64,000 bases of DNA from Oscillospiraceae bacterium (GTDB lineage: Bacteria; Bacillota; Clostridia; Oscillospirales; Acutalibacteraceae), in NCBI GenBank assembly GCA_031271865.1, contig JAISUW010000066.1, positions 18,080-82,079 on the forward strand. The letters are read 5' to 3'. Shown here piece by piece: positions 32,616 through 41,400 of the stretch. The position numbers and the translations under genes are program-made. Position 1 is the first letter of the stretch; each line of letters opens with the position of its first letter. Under the pieces are notes generated by a model. The model saw nothing but the letters and a program-made list of their open reading frames with translations. It did not search any database and was not told the origin of the DNA.

Positions 32616-32694
32616 GTTCACAAACGAACTGTTTATTGTTCACCAATTATAGAGTTGTGTAGTGTATAATATTCGTAACAGTTCACTGGTGAAC
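32616..32694 (+). promoter_or_regulatory. Promoter with paired GTTC-N6-GAAC operator-like sites before the ERG2-like gene
   Basis: TATAAT at 32665-32670 is the likely -10; the -35 is poor. Two sites of form GTTC-N6-GAAC (32616-32629 and GTTCACTGGTGAAC at 32681-32694) bracket it, with a further GTTCACC half-site at 32638. The second site covers the expected transcription start, a repressor-type position. No regulator gene lies beside it. Confidence 0.55.
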
Positions 32695-32716
32695 TAGAAC
32701 GAATGGAGGGAAAACA

Positions 32717-33289
32717 ATGAAGCTACCGAAAGTAACATACCTGTTCGAACCAACGCAACTGCATGAGATAGCAAACCGAGCTGTAGGGTTAGAGCGGGAT
32801 GCGGCCTGCAATCAAATCGTTGCGGAGCTGAAAGAGAAGTACCCGGACCACATCCGAACCGACCTCCCATGGATTTTCAACAACGCCGGCGGTGCCATGG
32901 GAGAGATGAAGCTGTTGCACGTATCTCTGTCGGAGTACATCATCCTGTTCGGGTCACCGATTGGAACGGAGGGACATTCCGGGCGCTATGCAGCGGATGT
33001 CTATGACTATGTGTTCAGCGGCGAAATGTGGTGCTACCACGAGGGAGAAGTGGAGCGTACACTTTACAAGCCGGGTGACGGTGCGCACCTGACACGTACG
33101 CAGACAAAGGGATATAAACTGCCGGAAGGTGCGTTCATGCTGGAATACTCCCGCGGCATAATCCCCAGTATGTTCTTCTTCGGTTTGGCAGATACCGTCG
33201 TGAGCACATTGGATGTCAAGGTCTTAGGCCGCACACTCGGCTTCAGCGCCAAGATGATATTTTCGGAACTAATGAAAGGAAAGGTCTAA
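32717..33289 (+). CDS. ERG2 / sigma-1-receptor family protein (bacterial homologue of C-8 sterol isomerase)
   Basis: A 190-residue protein with long, clear similarity to the eukaryotic ERG2/sigma-1 receptor family: WIFNNAGGAMGEMKLLHVSL, SEYIILFGSPIGTEGHSGRY, SGEMWCYHEG and MLEYSRGIIPSMFFFGLADT match the corresponding cupin-like barrel and C-terminal helices. The ligand carboxylates of human sigma-1 (D126, E172) correspond to D97 and E143 with the same 46-residue spacing, and E73 and H87 are also kept. The N-terminal membrane helix of the human protein is absent; the two C-terminal amphipathic helices are present, so it is probably membrane-associated. ERG2 moves the C8=C9 double bond in sterols; here an isoprenoid isomerase or hydratase-like reaction is an inference. 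GGAGGG precedes the ATG, and a CruF-like gene follows 6 bp later. Confidence 0.9.
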   Translation: MKLPKVTYLFEPTQLHEIANRAVGLERDAACNQIVAELKEKYPDHIRTDLPWIFNNAGGAMGEMKLLHVSLSEYIILFGSPIGTEGHSGRYAADVYDYVFSGEMWCYHEGEVERTLYKPGDGAHLTRTQTKGYKLPEGAFMLEYSRGIIPSMFFFGLADTVVSTLDVKVLGRTLGFSAKMIFSELMKGKV

Positions 33290-33295
33290 TACAAT

Positions 33296-34282
33296 ATGGA
33301 ACTCATAACAAAGATATACTCTGCATTCGACACTTCACTGATGCAGTGGATGACGCTTGTGCCTTCATGGTTGATTCAAGATGCGGTTGTGCTTATCCTC
33401 GGGGCATTGACCGTCGGCTTCATTGTGAAGCATGAGAAGAACCCTCTGCCCATCCTGCTGGAGTTTTTATGCTTCATGCTTCTCTATGCAGGGATATACG
33501 AAAACCTCGCTTCTGTTATGGGCTGGTATAAATTTGGACGTTCTTGGGTAATGGTATTCAATGTCCCCATAACCGTGCCCATGATTGAGTATCTGTTTGT
33601 GTACTGTTGCCTGCGCTTTTGTCAAAAAGCCAAGTTTCCCACATGGACCGTACCGTTGTTTGCGGGAGCTATGGGTGTGGTCGCAGACTTGCCGCTGGAT
33701 CCGCTTGCCATGGTGCAGCGCGCTATAACCCAAGAGGTGCCTGAGGGAATCGGTCGCTGGACATGGTATATCAGCCCAACAGACGCACAGGTGTTGGAGG
33801 TACCGATATACAACTTCTCCGGTTGGATGCTGCTGTGCGGCTATGCGGCGGTGTGGCTGTTGGTCGGGCGGCATTGGTATCAAAAATCCGGCGAGAAGCC
33901 ATCCGTTGGGATGCTCTATCCGCCGATATTCATGCTTATAGGTCTGCTGACCATGTGTTCCCCGCTGTCCTCTTTCCTGCTGTGGCTGGGACCCATATTC
34001 AATCGCGGCGATTCCATAGAGTATGTCATGCTGGGACTCTGTTTCGTAGCTTTGGCTGTGTCGCTTATCCTATGGCGCGGGAAGATGCGCCAACGGCTGG
34101 CGTGGAAAGAAGATTGGATCATTCCGGTCGTGTTTGGCGTATTCCACTTCTCTATTCTTCTCTTCGGGCTGATTGGACAGCACTGGAAAGTCGTTGCTTT
34201 CGGCCTGCCGTTCATGTTCCTCCAGATGGGCATCATAGCATTCGGCTTCACCCGCAAGTTGCCGTCGGAGCAGGAGGTCTAA
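33296..34282 (+). CDS. Polytopic membrane protein, CruF/carotenoid-biosynthesis (DUF422)-like
   Basis: A 328-residue protein with about eight membrane helices. Two segments resemble CruF-type carotenoid 1,2-hydratases: GVVADLPLDPLAMV (their DLVLDPVAV block) followed by GRWTWY and VPIYNFSGWMLLCGY (their GVPxxNFxGWF block), with an upstream VPITVPMIEYLF that fits their P-x-VP-W-type helix. CruF adds water to a terminal isoprenoid double bond; the conserved acidic residues here (D in DLPLDP) would be in the right place for proton transfer. It lies 6 bp after the ERG2-like gene and is surely cotranscribed. The assignment rests on motif resemblance and needs a profile check; the rest of the protein is divergent. 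Confidence 0.7.
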   Translation: MELITKIYSAFDTSLMQWMTLVPSWLIQDAVVLILGALTVGFIVKHEKNPLPILLEFLCFMLLYAGIYENLASVMGWYKFGRSWVMVFNVPITVPMIEYLFVYCCLRFCQKAKFPTWTVPLFAGAMGVVADLPLDPLAMVQRAITQEVPEGIGRWTWYISPTDAQVLEVPIYNFSGWMLLCGYAAVWLLVGRHWYQKSGEKPSVGMLYPPIFMLIGLLTMCSPLSSFLLWLGPIFNRGDSIEYVMLGLCFVALAVSLILWRGKMRQRLAWKEDWIIPVVFGVFHFSILLFGLIGQHWKVVAFGLPFMFLQMGIIAFGFTRKLPSEQEV

Positions 34283-34305
34283 CACAAGCTGTCATCAACC
34301 AAGAA

Positions 34306-34340
34306 AAACGGTTACAAAGAGTGATCTTTTGTAACCGTTT
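34306..34340. terminator. Bidirectional terminator between CruF-like and VanZ-like genes
   Basis: A 13-bp perfect stem (AAACGGTTACAAA with its complement) and 9-nt loop between convergent genes, flanked by short A and T runs. Confidence 0.75.
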
Positions 34341-34396
34341 ATTGCGATACTTTCGGAAGCAGGGATGAATCACTCATACACTACCACAAGTGCGAT

Positions 34397-35293
34397 TCAT
34401 GCTATTTCCGGCGTTTCAGGCGTTGGCTTTTGCGTGAAGCGTTCTGTACCGACGGCGGCGGCAATGCCTATCAAGCTGCCGAGAGCATTGAGCAGGAGGT
34501 CGTCTATATCGCAGTCACCGAGGTTGAAGAAGAGCTGGCAAAGTTCCATGAGTAGCGAGAAACCAATACAGTAAAGGAACGCAGGAAGTGGCTTGCGCTT
34601 GAGAAGGCTTCGCAGAAAGAAACCCATCGGTGCAAAGAAGAACACATTCCCCAGCAAGTAGAAGTAGTCCTCATATGCTACGCTTCCCCACTGCCGGAAG
34701 TGCGATATATACGCAGCCAAACTGTGCCCGGGAATGAGGTTCACGGAGGCAGTATGCAAACCCTCACGAAAGACAAGCCGCACATCCGTTCCGGGGGCAT
34801 AGCGAACCAGTAGGAACACATAGACCAACAAGCAAAGATAGAAGAAGAGATTGCTCCAGCCCATTTGCTGGAGACTAAATTGGTATAACGCCCGACGCTC
34901 TTCTGTCTTCGCAAAACGCGAAGCAATCAGTACCGTACAGTAGGAAGCGAACGCGGTACTCATGATGACCATGGGTGTGTCGTAAAAAAAGAGATATATC
35001 CATCCGCCCGGCCAGTCGGCGACAACTTGCTCGTGTATTTGGGCGGAAACAGCAAACCCCACCATAAAGCCGAGATATACTCCGACACCATTGGCAATAG
35101 CCCATAATGCACAAGGCAGAAACACGCCGAGGAACCCAAATACTACCCCGGCTGCGACAGAACAAGCAAGTTGCAGCGCAAAGTTACCGATATAAGCAAA
35201 GAGCAGAAAGGAACTACAGATAAAGAACCCTGCAAAGAGCAGGGACTCTCCTGCAATAATCCACTTGTCTCGTTTGGATTCAGCTTGTTTCAT
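34397..35293 (-). CDS. VanZ-like family membrane protein
   Basis: A 298-residue membrane protein. Four helices in the N-terminal half precede a C-terminal VanZ-like domain with NLIPGHSLAAYISHF, YYLLGNVFFFAPMGFFLR-type helix (residues YFYLLGNVFFFAPMGF), SLLMELCQLFF and CDIDDLLLNALGSLIG. VanZ confers low-level teicoplanin resistance in some strains, but most relatives have unknown roles at the envelope. Its start overlaps the ruvX stop by four bases (ATGA), showing translational coupling. Confidence 0.85.
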   Translation of the reverse strand: MKQAESKRDKWIIAGESLLFAGFFICSSFLLFAYIGNFALQLACSVAAGVVFGFLGVFLPCALWAIANGVGVYLGFMVGFAVSAQIHEQVVADWPGGWIYLFFYDTPMVIMSTAFASYCTVLIASRFAKTEERRALYQFSLQQMGWSNLFFYLCLLVYVFLLVRYAPGTDVRLVFREGLHTASVNLIPGHSLAAYISHFRQWGSVAYEDYFYLLGNVFFFAPMGFFLRSLLKRKPLPAFLYCIGFSLLMELCQLFFNLGDCDIDDLLLNALGSLIGIAAAVGTERFTQKPTPETPEIA

Positions 35294-35715
35294 GCCTCAG
35301 CCTCCCGGCGTTTTGTGTCCAGATAAGTCTGGAGGATTTGGACTGCGGCGGCGGCATCTATGATGCCTTTTTGGTCCTTGCTCTTGATGCCCGCGGCACA
35401 CAAAGCGCGGTGTGCGGCAACCGTCGTTAAACGCTCGTCTTGCAGGATAACCGGTACTTTGACGGCTCTTTGCAGATGATCGGCAAAGGCCTCTGCTGCC
35501 TCGGCTTTCTCGCCCTTGGTGCCGTCCATGTTCAGCGGCAAACCGATGACATAGGCTTCGGCTCGGGTTTCGGCTCCCAATCGCAGGATTTCTGCTTGGA
35601 GCTTCTTGCGCCCGGGAATCTCCAGAACGGCCAAGGGCGATGCGAGGATTCCATTTGCATCTGAACAGGCGATGCCTGTCCGGGTGCCGCCGAGGTCTAC
35701 GCCTAGAATTGTCAT
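35290..35715 (-). CDS. ruvX: Holliday junction resolvase-like RuvX (YqgF)
   Basis: A 141-residue RNase H-fold nuclease. It begins MTILGVDLGGTRTGIACSD, contains YVIGLPLNMDG, LQDERLTTVAAHRAL and the C-terminal KGIIDAAAAVQILQTYL, so the catalytic Asp/Glu/Asp set is present. RuvX takes part in 16S/5' pre-rRNA maturation and possibly in resolving junctions. The start at 35715 follows AAAGG; a longer frame upstream runs through the palindromic element at 35759-35836 and is rejected. Translationally coupled to the VanZ-like gene. Confidence 0.92.
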   Translation of the reverse strand: MTILGVDLGGTRTGIACSDANGILASPLAVLEIPGRKKLQAEILRLGAETRAEAYVIGLPLNMDGTKGEKAEAAEAFADHLQRAVKVPVILQDERLTTVAAHRALCAAGIKSKDQKGIIDAAAAVQILQTYLDTKRREAEA

Positions 35716-35758
35716 GTATGTTGCCTTTCTGTTGGTTTTTTTAGGCTGCGCGGGGGCG

Positions 35759-35836
35759 GGCACCGCATTGCGGTGCCGATGCAACGCCGCATTGCGGCGT
35801 TCCCGGAGATGCCGTAATACGGCATCCTCCCGCAAG
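35759..35836. repeat. Triple-palindrome element, copy 2
   Basis: Three perfect 19-bp palindromes (35759-35777, 35783-35801, 35808-35826) centred on CCGCATTGCGG, CCGCATTGCGG and CCGTAATACGG, then CCTCCCGCAAG. Outer arm bases differ from copy 1 (5912-5989) but always in complementary pairs. Confidence 0.85.
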
Positions 35837-35873
35837 TAACCATCGCTATGTGAACGAAAAGGGGCGCAGCAAC

Positions 35874-36665
35874 TCACAAATCCTTATGCGCCAGCAAGCC
35901 CTGCCCACCATCCACGGGGATGGTCTGTCCTGTGACAAAATTCGATTTTTCGCTAAGGAGCCACGCGATGACATCTGCCATTTCAGTAGACAGACCGACG
36001 CGTCCCAAAGGCATTTCCCCTGCCCAATCCTCCGTAAGCCAGCCGGAGGTCTCGTGGTGCTTGCGGGTTGCGGTCAGACCCGGTGAAATGGCATTAACGC
36101 GGATGCCGTATGCGCCGAACTCGAGTGCCTCGGACTGTGTGGAGCGAATGATGGCTGCTTTAAGGGCACCGTAAATTGCATCATTGGCTACCGCCCGATG
36201 CCCATGGATGCTCGCGATATGCACTATCCCGTACGGGCGCGGTTCCATAACACCGCGTTTCTCTCCGCTGTCCCATTGAAGCTTCATCTGCTTGGCGGCT
36301 TCGATGGTACAGAGGATAGGGGCGCGGAAGTCTACGGCCCAGATTTCATCTAAGCGTGCTGCAGTCCAACGCAGCAATGGGTCTATCTTTGTGATACCGG
36401 CGACCGTCACCAGCGCATCTAAGCGCCCTAAGTCCGCTATCGCTTGTTGCGTTACGGCTATGGGCGACTCTGCGTCATCCATTGTGCCTTGGTAATAGAA
36501 GCATCGCTTGCCGATAGCTTCGACTTGCGTTTTTACCTCTTGTGCTGCTTCGACGGCAGTAGAGTAGGTCAGGGCAATGTCATAGCCATCGCGGGCAAGT
36601 TGGAGGGCGGTGGCCGCTCCGATGCCCCGGCTGCCCCCGATAATCAGGGCTGTCTTCGTTGGCAT
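35874..36665 (-). CDS. Short-chain dehydrogenase/reductase
   Basis: A 263-residue classical SDR. The cofactor loop is GGSRGIGAAT, NAG is replaced by a VTVAG block (residues LVTVAGITKID), and the catalytic Tyr and Lys are in YGALKAAII with a preceding Ser in HIASIHG. A C-terminal VTGQTIPVDGGQGL closes the fold. It reduces or oxidises a carbonyl/alcohol with NAD(P)H; substrate unknown. AAGGAG precedes the ATG. The stop is 38 bp from the triple-palindrome element. Confidence 0.92.
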   Translation of the reverse strand: MPTKTALIIGGSRGIGAATALQLARDGYDIALTYSTAVEAAQEVKTQVEAIGKRCFYYQGTMDDAESPIAVTQQAIADLGRLDALVTVAGITKIDPLLRWTAARLDEIWAVDFRAPILCTIEAAKQMKLQWDSGEKRGVMEPRPYGIVHIASIHGHRAVANDAIYGALKAAIIRSTQSEALEFGAYGIRVNAISPGLTATRKHHETSGWLTEDWAGEMPLGRVGLSTEMADVIAWLLSEKSNFVTGQTIPVDGGQGLLAHKDL

Positions 36666-36725
36666 AGGGTATTCTCCTTGCTGATTGTGGTTGATAGCGG
36701 TGCACTTTTTGTTACCGTTTTCTGT

Positions 36726-38300
36726 TTATAAGGAGGATTCATCGTCAATGGAATTCGCTTCACTGTCTGTTGTTTCGCCAAGTGCCGCCTTTGCAGCGGC
36801 GCGGCGCTGGATGAGTTCAGCCTCCACCCTCTGCCGCTCAGAAGTGGGGTACTTGTAGAAGAGATTCACAAAGAATGAGAAACCGGAATCAATGCTTGGC
36901 ATAAGGTAATAAAAAGCGGCGGCCCATTTCTTGTACAGCGGCGGTTGATCCAGACCGAGGTTGATGTCAAAACCCACTTTGTGGAGCGCAAGATTGCCGA
37001 CAATGGTATTCAAGTTGTTGAGGGCAATTTTGTTGACCAGACCGTTGACGGCAGTAGAAACCCCTTCGGAGCGGCGGCCGGTTTTGTATTCCACGTAGTC
37101 GAGCATCTCCCAACCGATGATTCCGCCGGCCACGCCGTCCCACTTTGCGAACATATTCAAGACAGCCTCTACGCCCCACCCGCCTAAAATGCGCGGAACG
37201 GTTTTGAAGCCAAGAAGATACCGCGCCAAATTACCGACGACATTTGCGGAAGTGTTCATCAGGCGGAAGTTGCGGGGACCGTTGAACTTTTTGATGACTT
37301 TGGATGCGAACGGTTGCATCAGCGACCCGCCGACACCGGTCAGAAAGTCACGCGCCGCGACTAAAAGCTCCGGATTGCCTTTGTCACTCCATCCTTTAAA
37401 AGATGCCTCCACAACGTCGTTGATACCGCTGAATCGGTAAAAATCACCGCGGTAGATGTTCGGTGTAAAGCAACTCAGCAGGGATCCTAAGGTAGAAAGA
37501 ACAAAGTACTTATTGTGGCGCATGACCAAGAAGCTTTCCTTTATCTCGCGGAGGACATCCTTGGCATGGAACTTCTCAGTTGGTTGCGGCGGATCGGGAA
37601 CACGTTGCGGCATAAAGGTCGGAAGCATATCCGTCACAATCGCCGGGATGGTGAAAAGCACACTCCACCACATGAACATACCATAAGGCGTGAAATGGAA
37701 GATGTCGCGCAAACCGATGAGCAGACTGAATCCGGTAGATATATTGCTGCTAATCATACTTCCCAGCGCAGATGCTGTGACCAGTTTACTGCGTTCCTCT
37801 GAGTGCGGTGTAATCTGTGCGTATATCTTTGAACCGCATACACCGGCGGCGGTACCCGTTGTATCCTGAATACAGCGAACAATGACAATCAAGAGAACGC
37901 GCTGCCATGTGGTCAGACCCAAATGAAATACAAGCAACAGCGTGAGCAAGTTCCCCACAAGTACATTGACACGGCAAAACCAACGGTTGATTCTGGAGGG
38001 ATAGTTGCGGTAATCCATGTAGGCACCGATGAGCGGGTCATTAACACCGTCCCATACGCCGGTAATTGTGGACAACACCGTCTGCGGAATCTTGTCCATC
38101 ATGAATACATTCTGCCATAACCAACCCAAGTTGTTGGTAAAAGTATTGCGCAGACCGCCGAAGATTCCCGGCAAAATCTGAACGGCAATCTCCCAAGGAT
38201 GAATCTTTTCCGGCGGGAGGTCTTTCCCTTTCATCCACTCTACGGGATGACGCAAGTTTTCGCGCATTTGTTCCTTTTGTTCGAGTGTCCGTTGTGCCAT
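36726..38300 (-). CDS. GPH/MFS-type sugar:cation symporter family protein
   Basis: A 524-residue polytopic transporter related to the glycoside-pentoside-hexuronide symporters. Recognisable parts are TVLSTITGVWDGVNDPLIGAYMD (the conserved NDP-x-G-x-x-x-D motif after the first helices), a middle loop DPPQPTEKFHAKDVL, and a second half with YVEYKTGRRSEGV. The start at 38300 is preceded by AAAGAGAGA; the upstream ATG at 38321 has none. A transporter next to an alpha-mannosidase fits uptake of mannosides or similar oligosaccharides. The substrate is inferred only from this neighbour. Confidence 0.87.
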   Translation of the reverse strand: MAQRTLEQKEQMRENLRHPVEWMKGKDLPPEKIHPWEIAVQILPGIFGGLRNTFTNNLGWLWQNVFMMDKIPQTVLSTITGVWDGVNDPLIGAYMDYRNYPSRINRWFCRVNVLVGNLLTLLLVFHLGLTTWQRVLLIVIVRCIQDTTGTAAGVCGSKIYAQITPHSEERSKLVTASALGSMISSNISTGFSLLIGLRDIFHFTPYGMFMWWSVLFTIPAIVTDMLPTFMPQRVPDPPQPTEKFHAKDVLREIKESFLVMRHNKYFVLSTLGSLLSCFTPNIYRGDFYRFSGINDVVEASFKGWSDKGNPELLVAARDFLTGVGGSLMQPFASKVIKKFNGPRNFRLMNTSANVVGNLARYLLGFKTVPRILGGWGVEAVLNMFAKWDGVAGGIIGWEMLDYVEYKTGRRSEGVSTAVNGLVNKIALNNLNTIVGNLALHKVGFDINLGLDQPPLYKKWAAAFYYLMPSIDSGFSFFVNLFYKYPTSERQRVEAELIQRRAAAKAALGETTDSEANSIDDESSL

Positions 38301-38341
38301 AGCGCATCTCTCTTTCGACATTTATTCTGTTTTACTTTTTG

Positions 38342-38371
38342 ATTATATCATTTATTGAATAGGGATGTCAA
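38342..38371 (-). promoter_or_regulatory. Promoter of the GPH transporter gene
   Basis: Minus strand TTGACA (38366-38371), 18-bp spacer, TATAAT (38342-38347), about 40 bp before the start. Confidence 0.75.
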
Positions 38372-38398
38372 GAAGTTTTTATCAATTCCCGAAACTTT

Positions 38399-38426
38399 GA
38401 AAAAGAGGGAGGGTCCAAACCCTCCC
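38399..38426 (-). terminator. Terminator of the alpha-mannosidase gene
   Basis: On the minus strand a GGGAGGGT/ACCCTCCC stem with a 4-nt loop is followed by CTCTTTTTC, 17 bp after the GH38 stop. Confidence 0.9.
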
Positions 38427-38442
38427 CCTTTCAGGCATTGCA

Positions 38443-41400
38443 TTACTTCCGGCTGTAAAACTCGTCATAGAGGAGTTTCACAGTTTGAATCTCAAACGGA
38501 TCAAAGTGGATTTCAGCGGAGCCGCGCCGCGGTGGGATTTCAGAATGAACTTCTTCCAGCATATCGGTCAATTCCACATAATGTGCAGGTGCGGCCACCG
38601 GCAAATGGCAGACGGTGTGGGTGCCTTCGCACTCATAGAGGCGCAGCAGAATGGCACAGCCCAAGTCCGCATCCGGCGCATCCTCTGTAGGCTTCACAGC
38701 TTCTGCGATGATGTTCGGCACGTCCGGGGCGGGGAGGTTACCGAACGGAATGTCTTCTGCTGCTTGCAGCACGGGCACATTCAGGCAGTATGCCGGATGG
38801 ACGACATTCTCGGCGCTGAAACCGCCGATGTGCGGCAGGAAACTGTAGATGCATTCATGGACACATTCATGGTCGCCCGTCCAGTCGGGACCGATGCCGC
38901 CCTTGTGCAGGGAGAGCCGCAGGGAACCGCCCTCACAGCTGATGCCGTATTTGCAGTCGTTGAGGATAGCGACACCGTAGCGCGTTTCGGAAAGGTCACT
39001 GTACTTATGATTGACGACCTCGAACTTGGCTTGCTCTATGGATGTGTTGCGGGTCGTGGGGCGTTTGAGGTAACCGAATTGGATTTCATTCCGCACAAAG
39101 TCCTCGCGGAGGTTGGTATTGAACCAAGCTTTCAACAGGCGGTGGTCGTCCTGCCAATCCATACGTGTGATGTAGCGGATTTCACGGCTGTCGGCGAAGA
39201 ACATTACATCCTGCATGACAGTGGATTTCGGGCTGATACGGTATTGCAGGCGCAGCACCAAGGCTGCCGGGCCGTTGCTGACAATTTCCATGGCGAGCAA
39301 CTCCGCTGTGTCGCGGTATTTCAGCTGCGTATCGGCATCAATGTCCCAGTTGTCGTACTGGTTCGACCACTCCTCCGCCATGATTAGAGCACCCAAGGGG
39401 TAGTTTCTTTCCTCATCCAAACTGTCGTAGTCCACAAGCTCAATACGGGATTCTTTGTCAAGGCAAGAAGTAATGAACCAGCGGTCATCGAATGTGATTC
39501 GGAAGAAAGGCGTTTCCAGAATCGTTTCGGAAACCGCAAAATCGGAGACTCCATAGTCTTTTTTCGTAATCACCATGACCGGTTCCGTTGCGGGTACTGT
39601 ATCGGTCAGAGAAACCGTCCGCTTGCCGAAAGCACCGACTTCCAAACCCGTGACCAGGAGAAACTGCTTGCCGTCCATGTCGGTATACACCTGCTGCTTG
39701 CAATCGGCTGCCAGATACTTTCCATTTGGCACCTCCAAGAACATCGGGTCGCGGCGGCCAAAGGAAAGCGTGTTTACAAGTGTGATGCTGTCGGTGATTT
39801 GGGGTGTGCCAAGCAATGCGGCTATAGCCGCCTGGGATGCGGCGATAGCCGCATTCACCTGTGTGCGCGCCTCTTCATGCACACGCGGGATGCCTGTCCC
39901 GGGCAGGATGTCATGGAACTGGTTCAGGAGGAGAACCTCCCATTGCGCGTTGATTTCTTCCATAGAGCCTTGTTTGCACTCGGCAAGGGCTTTGGCTGAG
40001 AGGAGAATCTCCCAGTCACGCAAGGCAAGCTCGCATTTGCGGTTGTTGCGCTTGATTGTGTGTTGGTTGGTGAGGGTGCCGCGGTGGACTTCCAAGTATA
40101 GCTCTCCGCGATAGGTGGGTGGGTTCACGGTGCTTTCTTCCAGCTCTTGTAGGTAATCATAGGGACGGATGTGCTTAGCGGGAGGGCAGCCGTTGGTGTT
40201 CTCCAAGCGTTTTGCCATCTCTATCATTTCAAAGAGCGGACCGCCGCCGCCATCCCCGAAGCCGTAGTTGAGCATCCTGCGCGGCTGCACGGACATCTGC
40301 CGGGCTTCTCCGGCATAGTTTTTAGTAGTGGCCTTCAGAAGTTCCTTGACTTCGGGATAGGCATGCATGATATGGAAGTGGGCAAACACGCGGGAACCGT
40401 CAATGCCCTCCCAATAGAAAGTATCATAGGGAAACTTGTTGGTGTCATTCCAGCCGATTTTTTGGGTGACAAAGTACTTGACCTTGCAGGCGCGCATGAT
40501 TTGCGGGATAGCGGCGGAGTAACCGAATGTATCCGGCAGCCAGAATGCGTTGGCCGTGTAGCCGTATTGTTTTTGTGTGAAGCGCTGCCCCCAGAGGAAT
40601 TGACGAATCATCGCCTCCCCGCCGGTGATGTTGCAGTCGCACTCTACCCAAACGGCACCATTGGGGTCATAGCGGCCTTCGGCGATTTTTTGCTTCATCA
40701 GCTCATGGAGTGCAGGATAGTGCTTCAGCATAAAGTTGCAGTGTGCTGCGGAGCTTTGAACGAACGTATATTCTGGGTATTCGTCCATAAGTGCGATGGC
40801 AGTAGAATAGGTACGCGCCATTTTTTTGATGGTCTCCCCGACCGGCCAGAGCCAAGCGGTATCCATGTGGCTATGCCCGGAGAGCCCCACAGAAGGAGAG
40901 GCAGGATCCGCCGGAAGTGCCAGCAGCTCTTTGAGAATAGGATGCGAAGCTTTCAGTGCCTGGACGAAAGTTTCAAAGCCTTCGGCATTGCCGTCCTCTG
41001 TTACGCGGGCGGTACAGACAGCATCCTCACCGCTGTCGCCGGTGTTCTGCTTAACAGTAACGCCGGCACTTTTGCTTGCTTTCACTTCTCTGAGCTTGGG
41101 TGCCGGGGCGCGGGCATCATCCAGCCAGACCTTCCCGAAGAGCTTATATAACCCATTGATAATCTGCCCGCGGCGGGCACTCTCCGGCGGCAGCTGCTGC
41201 GCCAACTGACCGCAGATATTGAGATCAAAGAGGAACTCTATCAGGAATGGCTCTTTTTCGGCAACGTCAAAGCCATCCCATGTAAACTCAAAAGTCTCGC
41301 AGCAGTTGCCGGTATTGCCGGCATAGTATTCCAGAACAAGGTCATAGGTCTCGCCGGCTTTGGCGTTTAGCGTCAGGAGATTTGCGTAGTGTCCGCCTTT

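Noticed and set aside
40171..41151. 326-codon frame antisense to the alpha-mannosidase gene
   Set aside because: Mirror frame of a conserved GH38 gene without independent start signals.
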